Source: Bacteroidia bacterium (lineage in GTDB: Bacteria > Bacteroidota > Bacteroidia > M30B66). Taken from it: 64,000 nt of DNA. The translations under genes and the position numbers were made by a program. The stretch is taken from assembly GCA_018401705.1 (NCBI GenBank), contig JAGYKL010000002.1, positions 67,526 through 131,525 of the forward strand, read 5' to 3'. Of the stretch, positions 54,369-62,095 are shown piece after piece. Within the stretch, counting starts at the first letter, position 1; every line of letters begins with the position of its first letter. The notes below the pieces were generated by a model, which worked only from the letters and a program-made list of their open reading frames with translations, was not told where the DNA came from and ran no database searches.

Positions 54369-56060
54369 ATGAAAAAATATTTCCGCCGTTTTAGGCTCTT
54401 CTTCCTCTCCCTTCCTCTAGTGCTAATGGCTCTTCTAACCTGGAGCTTTAAGGATGATTACTTCGAGATTTCTAAAAACCTCGACATTTTTGCAACTCTT
54501 TTCAGGGAAGTAAACCTCTATTATGTGGATGAAGTTCCTCCAGGTGCATTAATGAAAACAGGTATTGACGCCATGTTGGAATCTCTCGACCCTTACACCA
54601 ATTACATTCCTGAAGAGGATATTGAGGATGCCCGATTTATGACAACCGGACAATATGGTGGAATTGGTGCGCTTATTCGCACTAAAGACGATTTTGTTGT
54701 CATTGCCGAACCTTACGAAAACTCTCCAGCGGCCAAAGCAGACTTGAGAGCCGGAGATGTAATAATGGAAATTGAAGGCAGAAGCACTGAAGGTAAGTCT
54801 ACTAACGATGTAGTCAAATTTCTGAAAGGAACACCTAACACTCCTGTAAAAATTAAAATTAAACGAGATGGCGTTGACGATCTTATTGAAAAAGAAATCA
54901 TTCGCGAGGAAATTAAGGTCGATAACGTTCCTTATTTCGGAATGATTAACGATAACATCGGCTACATCAAATTAACCGGCTTTACTCGTGATGCCGGTCG
55001 TGAAGTAAAAGATGCTCTTACTTCTCTAAAAGAAAACCCTGAACTTAAGGGAGTTGTACTTGATTTGAGAGGTAATCCTGGAGGCTTGCTTCGTGAAGCA
55101 ATTAATATTGTTAATGTTTTCGTAGAAAAAGGACTTGACATCGTTAGTACTAAAGGTAAGGTGAAAGAGTGGGACAAAACCTATAAAACTCTAAATGCAC
55201 CTGTTGACACTAACATACCTCTAGCAGTATTAATTAACCGCTCTTCGGCTTCAGCTTCGGAAATTGTTAGCGGCTCAATTCAAGATTTGGATAGAGGCGT
55301 TATTATTGGTCAAAGAAGTTTTGGAAAGGGCCTAGTACAAACCTCTCGTCCTTTATCATACAACACTCAGCTAAAGATTACTACATCAAAATATTATATC
55401 CCTAGCGGGCGATGTATACAGGCTAAGGACTATTCACATAGAAACGAAGATGGAAGTGTAGGAACTGTTCCAGACTCTTTAATTAAAGAGTTTACTACTT
55501 CTAAAGGCAGAAAGGTTTTTGATGGTGGAGGTGTTATTCCTGATATTAGTCTTGAACCCAGAGAATTCGCTCCAGTAGCACGCTCAATTGTGAGTAATAA
55601 CCTCATATTTGATTATGCTACTTTATACCGAAGAAATCACGAACAAATTGCAGAGGCTAAGAGCTTTAAAGTGAACGATGACTTGTTCGCAGATTTTAGC
55701 AATTACCTTTCAAATAAAGAATACAGCTACAAAACAGAAAGCGAAGAGCTTTTAGAAAAGTGGCAAGAGGTTGCTACAAAAGAGAATTATTTTAGCGCTG
55801 CACAGGATGAGTTCAACAACCTCAAAGCAAAAATCGATCATGATAAAAAAGCAGATATCGACAAAGCAAAAAACCAATTAAGCGAATTGCTCGTTGATGA
55901 AATAGCAAGCAGATATTATTACAAAAGAGGACGTATTGAGGCTTCTTTTGAGTTTGATCCAGAAATTAAACGAGCTATTGCTGTATTAAATGATCAGGCT
56001 TTTTACAATGATATCCTTTCAGGAAAATACGTTGAAGAAGTTATTAAGAAGGGCAAGTAG
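54369..56060 (+). CDS. S41 family C-terminal processing peptidase (CtpA-like)
   Basis: 563 residues: signal or anchor (about 8-27), PDZ (about 85-170, GGIGALIRT...AAKADLRAGDVIMEI), protease core with catalytic Ser in SSASASEIVSG (about 298) and Lys in QRSFGKGLVQ (about 320), then a helical C-terminal extension rich in Lys and Glu (about 410-560). It follows yidD by 12 bp. Paralog of the protein at 19930, sharing the PSGRCIQ / GRKVFDGGGV-type segments. Confidence 0.93.
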   Translation: MKKYFRRFRLFFLSLPLVLMALLTWSFKDDYFEISKNLDIFATLFREVNLYYVDEVPPGALMKTGIDAMLESLDPYTNYIPEEDIEDARFMTTGQYGGIGALIRTKDDFVVIAEPYENSPAAKADLRAGDVIMEIEGRSTEGKSTNDVVKFLKGTPNTPVKIKIKRDGVDDLIEKEIIREEIKVDNVPYFGMINDNIGYIKLTGFTRDAGREVKDALTSLKENPELKGVVLDLRGNPGGLLREAINIVNVFVEKGLDIVSTKGKVKEWDKTYKTLNAPVDTNIPLAVLINRSSASASEIVSGSIQDLDRGVIIGQRSFGKGLVQTSRPLSYNTQLKITTSKYYIPSGRCIQAKDYSHRNEDGSVGTVPDSLIKEFTTSKGRKVFDGGGVIPDISLEPREFAPVARSIVSNNLIFDYATLYRRNHEQIAEAKSFKVNDDLFADFSNYLSNKEYSYKTESEELLEKWQEVATKENYFSAAQDEFNNLKAKIDHDKKADIDKAKNQLSELLVDEIASRYYYKRGRIEASFEFDPEIKRAIAVLNDQAFYNDILSGKYVEEVIKKGK

Positions 56061-56076
56061 AAGACAATTGCTTAGT

Positions 56077-56649
56077 CTATTTTAAAGGAATAAACATTGG
56101 AGAAACTCCTGGGCCATAAAATCCTTGGAGTTTTCCATTTTCTGACACCAGATACTTGCTGAAGTTCCAAACAGGTTCCTGATCACACCAACCGTTCTGT
56201 TTTGCATCAGACAGCCACCTAAAAACATCTTGCTGGCTCCCGCCCTTAACAACAGACCCCTTTTTAGCTAATGGAAAACTCACGCCATAATTGAGCTCGC
56301 AAAATGCGGCAATGTCTTTATCACTTGCACTTTCTTGGTTTTTGAAATCATTTGCCGGGAATCCAATTATAGTTAGCTTTTCTCCATTTTGTTCATATAG
56401 CTCTTGCAGCTCTTTGTATTGCCCGGTATACCCACAATCTGAAGCTGTATTCACCAATAATAGCTGCTTGTTCTTAAATTCTGATAGCGATAGCTTATCT
56501 CCACTGTTTAACTCAATTTCAAGATTATAAATACTAGCGCCCGGAACAACGCCTTTCTTATTCTCTAGTACTTTCCCTTTCTCAGTCATTTTACTTCCTC
56601 GCATAATCTGAGGATAGAACAGCTTTAATAGGCGTTGTTTGAATGTCAT
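56077..56649 (-). CDS. Glutathione peroxidase family protein (cysteine type)
   Basis: 190 residues. Peroxidatic Cys in NTASDCGYTGQYKELQELYE, Gln/Trp partners in IIGFPANDF and WNFSKYLV. Probably thioredoxin-dependent, reducing hydroperoxides. The first about 20 residues (KQRLLKLFYPQIMRGSKM) precede the core and may not all be translated. Overlaps the upstream gene by 4 bp and converges with the protease gene. Confidence 0.88.
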   Translation of the reverse strand: MTFKQRLLKLFYPQIMRGSKMTEKGKVLENKKGVVPGASIYNLEIELNSGDKLSLSEFKNKQLLLVNTASDCGYTGQYKELQELYEQNGEKLTIIGFPANDFKNQESASDKDIAAFCELNYGVSFPLAKKGSVVKGGSQQDVFRWLSDAKQNGWCDQEPVWNFSKYLVSENGKLQGFYGPGVSPMFIPLK

Positions 56650-57734
56650 AATTCGTTTTTATGTATAACAACTTTTAACCTTACAGGTTGATGATCGCTG
56701 AATTTAAAATCCATATTTATCGTTTTTACTGATAAAACCTCTATTCCAGGAGAAGTAATAAAATAGTCAATCAATGTAGTGTATGTGCTCTTTGCATCAT
56801 ATGGTTTGTCATTGCTCCTATTTGTGGCGAAACTTGCATCAAACCAAACTGAGAAATTATCTGGAAGCATATCGGTTGTTGTAGCCTGAGGTGTATATCC
56901 ATTTGGCATATCTGCATTAAAATGCTTAGAATCCCAACCCGGAGGAACTTGATTCCAATCTCCTCCAATAATTACTTTATTCCCCTTCTTTACTTCAGCC
57001 TCATACCTCTGCTTTATAAATTCCATCTCAACTTTCTTTATTTCTCCTGTAGCATCGTAAGCTGTATTATGGGTATTTACAATAATAAGATCCCATCCCC
57101 ATATTGTGGGATACCTAAATTCTAAAGCACATCGGTCTAGCATATAAATTCCTGTAGGCCAAGAAAAACCACCTGGGTATTGAACTCTCGTTGCCGAAGC
57201 AGGCTTTACTTTACTCAAGCTTACCAATCCACCATAAGTTTTTCCATAAGGAGTGTATGGCAATCCAAATGGAACCGGAACAAATTTCACATCATAGTTA
57301 AGAGCAAAAGAATAATTAAATCCATTACTCACACTCGCTAGTTCTTCAACCTGATCAACTTCATAAGAACGCTTGCTATCTCTGTCAACCTCCTGAATAA
57401 GAATAAAATCGGTTGAATCGGTATTTGCCTTTATGAAGTCTTTTATACCTTGTAAATACTTCTTCGATAGGTCCTCTTCGGGTCGTGTTCCTGTTCCTCC
57501 ATCATTAAAAAAATCCATCTCAGCTCCCAAACCTCCGTAGCCAATATTCCAAATTAGCAAAGAAAGTGTATCGCTAATACCACTAACTCCGTTTGAACCT
57601 TCAATAGCTAATTGCTCTTCAGATCCCGCTTCGGGTGAATAATCAGTAATAGTCGAGAAAACTAATAATCCGCCGAAGGCGATAACAAAAATGGAAATAA
57701 TCCAAGCCAGCGATTTTAAAATGATTCTTAGCAT
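56646..57734 (-). CDS. Endonuclease/exonuclease/phosphatase family protein
   Basis: 362 residues from the chosen start. N-terminal membrane helix (MLRIILKSLAWIISIFVIAF), then the EEP fold: IWNIGYGGLGAEMDFF, LIQEVDRDSKRS, IIVNTHNTA, GGDWNQVPPG and late FSDHQPVRLKV. The Asn/Glu/Asp/His set is present, so it is likely a phosphodiesterase or nuclease facing the periplasm. The frame opens 34 codons earlier (57836), but that extension lacks family character and the membrane helix begins at M35. Confidence 0.85.
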   Translation of the reverse strand: MLRIILKSLAWIISIFVIAFGGLLVFSTITDYSPEAGSEEQLAIEGSNGVSGISDTLSLLIWNIGYGGLGAEMDFFNDGGTGTRPEEDLSKKYLQGIKDFIKANTDSTDFILIQEVDRDSKRSYEVDQVEELASVSNGFNYSFALNYDVKFVPVPFGLPYTPYGKTYGGLVSLSKVKPASATRVQYPGGFSWPTGIYMLDRCALEFRYPTIWGWDLIIVNTHNTAYDATGEIKKVEMEFIKQRYEAEVKKGNKVIIGGDWNQVPPGWDSKHFNADMPNGYTPQATTTDMLPDNFSVWFDASFATNRSNDKPYDAKSTYTTLIDYFITSPGIEVLSVKTINMDFKFSDHQPVRLKVVIHKNEL

Positions 57735-57865
57735 AGTATCAAGTTTACAGCTCAAACCTACAAAATAGCTCATGCCCTTTATCAAAAATAATGAAGATTC
57801 GTTCTTTTTTTTAATAGTTTCAGGATTCAATAACATCCTTATTTTTACGCATATTTCGTTTCATT

Positions 57866-58699
57866 ATGCAACACGCCGAATTTTCCTGGAGAACAGGTTC
57901 AGATCAAATTAAAATGTTTGGGCAGGTTTGGCAACCTATTGAAGAACCCAAAGCAGTGATTGCTTTAGTCCATGGTATGGGTGAGCATAGTGGCCGATAC
58001 CGCAAATTTGCTGAGTTCTTTACTTCTAATGGCATCGCCGTTATTAGCTTTGATCAGCGAGGCCATGGAAAAACCAAAAGCAAGCAAGGCCATATTCTCC
58101 ATTTTAATCAGCTGTTAGAAGGAGTTGAGGAATTAATTGAACGTGCCAATCTGAGATTCAAGTTCAAACCTCTATTCCTTTATGGCCATAGCATGGGTGG
58201 AAATGTTGCTCTGAATTATGCACTTAAACGTTCAAACTCAATTAAAGCAGTTATAGCAACGGGGCCATGGCTTAGACTTGCATTTGAACCGCCGGCTTTT
58301 CAGCTGAAGTTAGCCCAAATAATGAAGAATCTTTATCCCGGATTTACTCAAGCCTCAGGCCTGAAAACCGCTCATTTATCGCGCGACCCTGAAGTGGTAA
58401 AGGCTTATGAAAAAGACAAACATGTTCATGACAGGATATCCGCATCCTTCTTTACAAACGCCTATGCAGCGGGATTATATGCCTTACAACACGCCAATGA
58501 ACTAAAAATACCTGCATTAATTATGCATGGTCAGGAAGATAAAATCACTTCCTATGAAGCTTCTGTTGAATTTGCAGAAAAATCAAAATTGGTTTCTGAG
58601 TTCAAAGGTTGGCCTGACTTGTATCATGAAATTCACAATGAACCTGAAAGAGAAGAAGTTTTAAGATACGTGCTGTATTGGATTGAAAATAAATTATAA
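57866..58699 (+). CDS. Alpha/beta hydrolase (monoacylglycerol lipase-like)
   Basis: 277 residues. HGMGEHSGRYRKFAEFF oxyanion region, nucleophile elbow FLYGHSMGGNVAL (Ser near residue 112), acid in MHGQEDKIT and His in DLYHEIHNE. This pattern is typical of serine aminopeptidase S33/monoglyceride lipase. No signal peptide, so cytoplasmic. Followed after 9 bp by an MFS transporter. Confidence 0.88.
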   Translation: MQHAEFSWRTGSDQIKMFGQVWQPIEEPKAVIALVHGMGEHSGRYRKFAEFFTSNGIAVISFDQRGHGKTKSKQGHILHFNQLLEGVEELIERANLRFKFKPLFLYGHSMGGNVALNYALKRSNSIKAVIATGPWLRLAFEPPAFQLKLAQIMKNLYPGFTQASGLKTAHLSRDPEVVKAYEKDKHVHDRISASFFTNAYAAGLYALQHANELKIPALIMHGQEDKITSYEASVEFAEKSKLVSEFKGWPDLYHEIHNEPEREEVLRYVLYWIENKL

Positions 58700-58708
58700 G
58701 TTAGAGAT

Positions 58709-59998
58709 TTGGCACTTAAACAAGAGTTAAACAGAAACACTGTCATTCTAATTATTGTAGCCGCTCTGGGCTACTTTGTTGATATTTATGACCTCATTCT
58801 ATTTAACGTTGTTAAAAAAGAAAGCCTAATTGCTCTTGGCATAACAGAATTCGAGGCAATAAAAAGTACTTCCATTACTCTGTTTAACTGGCAAATGGGA
58901 GGTATGCTTCTGGGAGGCATTCTTTGGGGCGTGTTAGGCGATAAAAGAGGAAGAATAAAAGTACTATTTGGTTCTATCCTCATGTATTCGGCAGCTAATA
59001 TGGCCAATGCCTTTGTCACTGATATCGATGTTTATGCTTTTGTGAGGTTTATTGCAGGCATTGGGCTTGCCGGAGAACTCGGTGCCGGAATTACCTTAGT
59101 ATCGGAGGTGATGAGCAAAGAAAACAGAGGTTATGGTACAATGATTATTGTAACCTTTGGAGCTCTGGGAGCAGTTTTAGCCGCTGTTGTAGGCGGAGAT
59201 GGCCACGCGATAAGAGATCTACTTCAAAACTCATTTGATATCTCACTTCAAAATTGGCAGGTTGCATATATTATCGGCGGACTACTAGGCTTAATGCTTT
59301 TGATGCTTAGAATTGGAACCTTAGAATCTGGAATGTTTACCGGTTTAGCCAAACACCAAAGCAAAAGAGGCGACTTTCTCTCACTCTTTAAACAAAAGAG
59401 AATTTTCAAGACCTACCTAAACTGCATCCTAATTGGTTTGCCTGTTTGGTATGCTGTAGCTATTTTGGTTGCTTTGGCAGAAGATTTTGCTTCACCAGAG
59501 ATTTTAAATGTTAGTGGCAATGTCATTAACGGACAAGCAGTTATGTATGCCTATTTAGGCCTGTCGGCCGGAGATTTACTTAGTGGATTACTCTCTCAGT
59601 GGTGGAGAAGTAGGAAGAAAGTTGTTCTGCTCTACCTCTTATTGACAATTGTTCTGGTGCTTTTATATCTGTTCACCACATCAGGACAAAGTGCCGAATA
59701 TTTTTACATAATTTGTTTCTTTATCGGGATTGCCACGGGGTATTGGGCTCTTTTTGTGTCAATTGCCTCTGAGCAATTTGGCACCAATATACGAAGCACC
59801 GTTACAACAACAGTTCCTAACTTTGTTAGAGGTGCGGTTATTCCAATTACAGCAGGCTTCAAGTTGTTCGAAGCTTACTTCGGCTCTGTGAATTCTGCAT
59901 TAATTATGGGGGTAATTTGTGTTGGATTAGCTATTTATGCTTTAAAAGGTCTTGACGAGACATTCGCAAAAGACCTCGATTACATAGAAACACTCTGA
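58709..59998 (+). CDS. MFS transporter
   Basis: 429 residues, 12 helices. The A-motif between helices 2 and 3 reads GDKRGRIKVLFGS. FVDIYDLILFNVV in helix 1 and GIGLAGELGAGITLVSEVMSKENRGYG resemble metabolite:proton symporters of the sialate/shikimate type. The start is TTG 58709; no ATG lies near the first helix. Its 3' end overlaps purQ (opposite strand) by 19 bp. Confidence 0.85.
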   Translation: MALKQELNRNTVILIIVAALGYFVDIYDLILFNVVKKESLIALGITEFEAIKSTSITLFNWQMGGMLLGGILWGVLGDKRGRIKVLFGSILMYSAANMANAFVTDIDVYAFVRFIAGIGLAGELGAGITLVSEVMSKENRGYGTMIIVTFGALGAVLAAVVGGDGHAIRDLLQNSFDISLQNWQVAYIIGGLLGLMLLMLRIGTLESGMFTGLAKHQSKRGDFLSLFKQKRIFKTYLNCILIGLPVWYAVAILVALAEDFASPEILNVSGNVINGQAVMYAYLGLSAGDLLSGLLSQWWRSRKKVVLLYLLLTIVLVLLYLFTTSGQSAEYFYIICFFIGIATGYWALFVSIASEQFGTNIRSTVTTTVPNFVRGAVIPITAGFKLFEAYFGSVNSALIMGVICVGLAIYALKGLDETFAKDLDYIETL

Positions 59999-60717
59999 GC
60001 TTTCACTAGCTCTTCTCCAAAAAGTTGCTGCATAAAACCATCAAGAATTAATCTACCATCGGTATTTCCAAGAGCCGAATCTGCAGCTCTTTCGGGATGA
60101 GGCATCATGCCAAATACATTCATGCCTTTGTTACAAACCCCAGCTATATTATTTAAAGATCCATTGGGATTAAACTCTTGATTCACAACTCCTTCAGCTG
60201 AACTATACTTAAAAATAATTCTATCTTCATCCTGAAGATTCTTGATTGTTGCTTCATCTGCATAATACCTTCCTTCACCATGTGCAATTGGAATAAGATA
60301 AGTCCTATCTTTCTTTAATGAAGCTGAAATTGCAGCTGTTGAAGATGCAGCCACTAAAGGAATATTCTCACAAATAAATTTGTGGGATGTGTTATGAAGC
60401 AAGGCTCCGGGTAATAGATGAGACTCACATAGTATCTGAAAGCCGTTGCAAACACCAAAAACAAAACCTCCTTGCGAAGCAAAACGAATCACCTCAGTCA
60501 TGATTGGTGAAAAACGAGCAATTGCACCTGATCTTAAATAATCTCCATAACTAAAGCCTCCCGGAAGTACAATTAATTGAGAACCTTCAAGATTTGCCGA
60601 TTTATGCCAAAGCTTTTTCACCTCTACCTGAGGGTAAACCGACAAAGCATCAACCATGTCTTGATCACAATTAGAACCGGGAAAAACGATAACACCAATG
60701 CGGATTTTTGAAGACAT
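59980..60717 (-). CDS. purQ: Phosphoribosylformylglycinamidine synthase subunit PurQ
   Basis: 245 residues. Class I glutamine amidotransferase of purine synthesis: GVIVFPGSNCDQD start, LPGGFSYGDYLRSGA, nucleophile Cys in FVFGVCNGFQIL, and His/Glu in MMPHPERAAD. A separate PurQ implies that PurL is the small Gram-positive-like type in this organism. The C-terminus overlaps the MFS gene. Confidence 0.94.
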   Translation of the reverse strand: MSSKIRIGVIVFPGSNCDQDMVDALSVYPQVEVKKLWHKSANLEGSQLIVLPGGFSYGDYLRSGAIARFSPIMTEVIRFASQGGFVFGVCNGFQILCESHLLPGALLHNTSHKFICENIPLVAASSTAAISASLKKDRTYLIPIAHGEGRYYADEATIKNLQDEDRIIFKYSSAEGVVNQEFNPNGSLNNIAGVCNKGMNVFGMMPHPERAADSALGNTDGRLILDGFMQQLFGEELVKAQSVSM

Positions 60718-60728
60718 GAGCTAAGAAA

Positions 60729-61730
60729 TTAAAAATTAGAAAATTGCAAAAAGTAAAGCACTTGATTATAAATTACTGCTGCCAACAAAAGTAAGAATAC
60801 CAATTCGGCCAACAGCTGATTTTTTAAGGATAAAAAGTAATTTGATATAATTACTGATAATGGAATAGCTAAAAACGACAAGCTAATCATCGTGCGTTTT
60901 ACAGATACCAGATAACTTAATCCTGCAAATAGGAAAAACCAAACTACAATAGCCAGAAACTTCCTGGTTCTAACCTTCGCGAACGTATTCAAATCACGCG
61001 AAAAGCGGAAAAGAGAAGCCATTAAAATAATCACCAGAATGATAAATAAGATAATATATGTTCCATTGTAAGCTGTAGAAAACTCGACCTTGTAAAAAGG
61101 CTCTAAAATAGCTTTTAAGCTGTTGAATGACAGCATATTAAACCAATACAAAATGCTTCCGAAAAATAAAAATGGAAGAAACACTCCTATAAAACTAGCA
61201 AGCCACTCTTGCCATGCAAATGGCCTAAGAACATACAATCCAGCCCAGATTAGCGGAAAGAGAAATAAACATGGCCAATAAAACAATGAAGCGATCCCAA
61301 TAAATAATCCAGCATCAAATACTTCATAAACCGCAGTATCACTCCTAAAGAAGTTAAATATTGAGTTCAGGAATATGATTATAAAGAAATTAGCAAAAAG
61401 CAAAGGGTTGAAAGAAAGCTGCTCAGGAAAACAACTCATCAAAACCACATAGAGCAACGCCGGCAAATGAGAAGAATCTCTTAAAACGCCCTGTTTATTG
61501 ATAACGGTAGTAAGAAGAAATGCCTGCAATACAATCATCACTAATGATACGCCTACCATTAGCACCCTCTGATCTCTTAATTCCTGAAAAGCATAAAGAA
61601 ATAATGGAAAGGCATTTTCTGTATTACTTATCTCGGGTTTAGGAAGCACAAAAACCCACATTACCATGAGAATTAATGGCAACATGAGCAGGTTGATGAA
61701 ATGTGAAGACCTGAAAAAACTTATAAACAC
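60729..61730 (-). CDS. DUF6427-like multi-pass membrane protein
   Basis: 333 residues with about 9 hydrophobic helices. The LSFNPLLFANFFIIIFLNSIFNFFRS segment and the YWPCLFLFPLIWAGLYVLRPFAWQEWLASFIGVFLPF segment match the flavobacterial DUF6427 group. Function unknown. It ends 11 bp before purQ. A small DUF6341-like gene is divergent from it, a pairing I recall from other Flavobacteriia. Confidence 0.75.
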   Translation of the reverse strand: MFISFFRSSHFINLLMLPLILMVMWVFVLPKPEISNTENAFPLFLYAFQELRDQRVLMVGVSLVMIVLQAFLLTTVINKQGVLRDSSHLPALLYVVLMSCFPEQLSFNPLLFANFFIIIFLNSIFNFFRSDTAVYEVFDAGLFIGIASLFYWPCLFLFPLIWAGLYVLRPFAWQEWLASFIGVFLPFLFFGSILYWFNMLSFNSLKAILEPFYKVEFSTAYNGTYIILFIILVIILMASLFRFSRDLNTFAKVRTRKFLAIVVWFFLFAGLSYLVSVKRTMISLSFLAIPLSVIISNYFLSLKNQLLAELVFLLLLAAVIYNQVLYFLQFSNF

Positions 61731-61761
61731 AGAAAATGAATGTTGGAAAAAGGAAAATCCT

Positions 61762-61769
61762 TACTTTCG
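61762..61769 (+). promoter_or_regulatory. Possible -7 box (TACTTTCG) of the small membrane protein
   Basis: One mismatch to TAnnTTTG, 19 bp before the ATG at 61789, with a TTG 16-17 bp further upstream. Confidence 0.4.
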
Positions 61770-61788
61770 TGGCAAATTTATTTAAATC

Positions 61789-61950
61789 ATGAATACTTTG
61801 GTTTACGCATTGCGCGACTTCTTCGAATTTACTTTTCAATACATGCCGTCTGTTGGTGAAGCTGTGAATTTAGTGTTCATGCTTTTAATAACAGCTTTTA
61901 CAATATACTGGATTGTACAAATGTACAAGAACCCTGACGAAGTAAAATAA
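61789..61950 (+). CDS. DUF6341-like small membrane protein
   Basis: 53 residues: a short amphipathic N-terminal part (YALRDFFEFTFQYMP), one membrane helix (VNLVFMLLITAFTIYWIVQM) and a charged tail. The pattern and the divergent position next to the DUF6427-like gene match the flavobacterial DUF6341 proteins of 55-70 residues. A rho-independent terminator follows directly, which supports a real gene. Confidence 0.72.
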   Translation: MNTLVYALRDFFEFTFQYMPSVGEAVNLVFMLLITAFTIYWIVQMYKNPDEVK

Positions 61951-61969
61951 CAAGAACAATATAGTTCTG

Positions 61970-62000
61970 GCCTTTCTGATTTCCATCGGAAAGGCTTTTT
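61970..62000 (+). terminator. Rho-independent terminator
   Basis: GCCTTTC (61970-61976) pairs with GAAAGGC (61989-61995), followed by TTTTT. It lies 20 bp after the small membrane protein gene. Confidence 0.8.
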
Positions 62001-62056
62001 CATGCCAATAAACTTCAAACTGTTGATACTATCCTGATTTTGCATAGCAAATGAAA

Positions 62057-62064
62057 TAATTTTG
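62057..62064 (+). promoter_or_regulatory. -7 box (TAATTTTG) of the DUF5686 gene
   Basis: A perfect TAnnTTTG, with transcription expected near 62070 and the TTG start at 62096. A TTG stands only 14 bp upstream, shorter than the usual spacing. Confidence 0.45.
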
Positions 62065-62095
62065 TAGTTCTTTTGATAGTATCACAATCTTCACA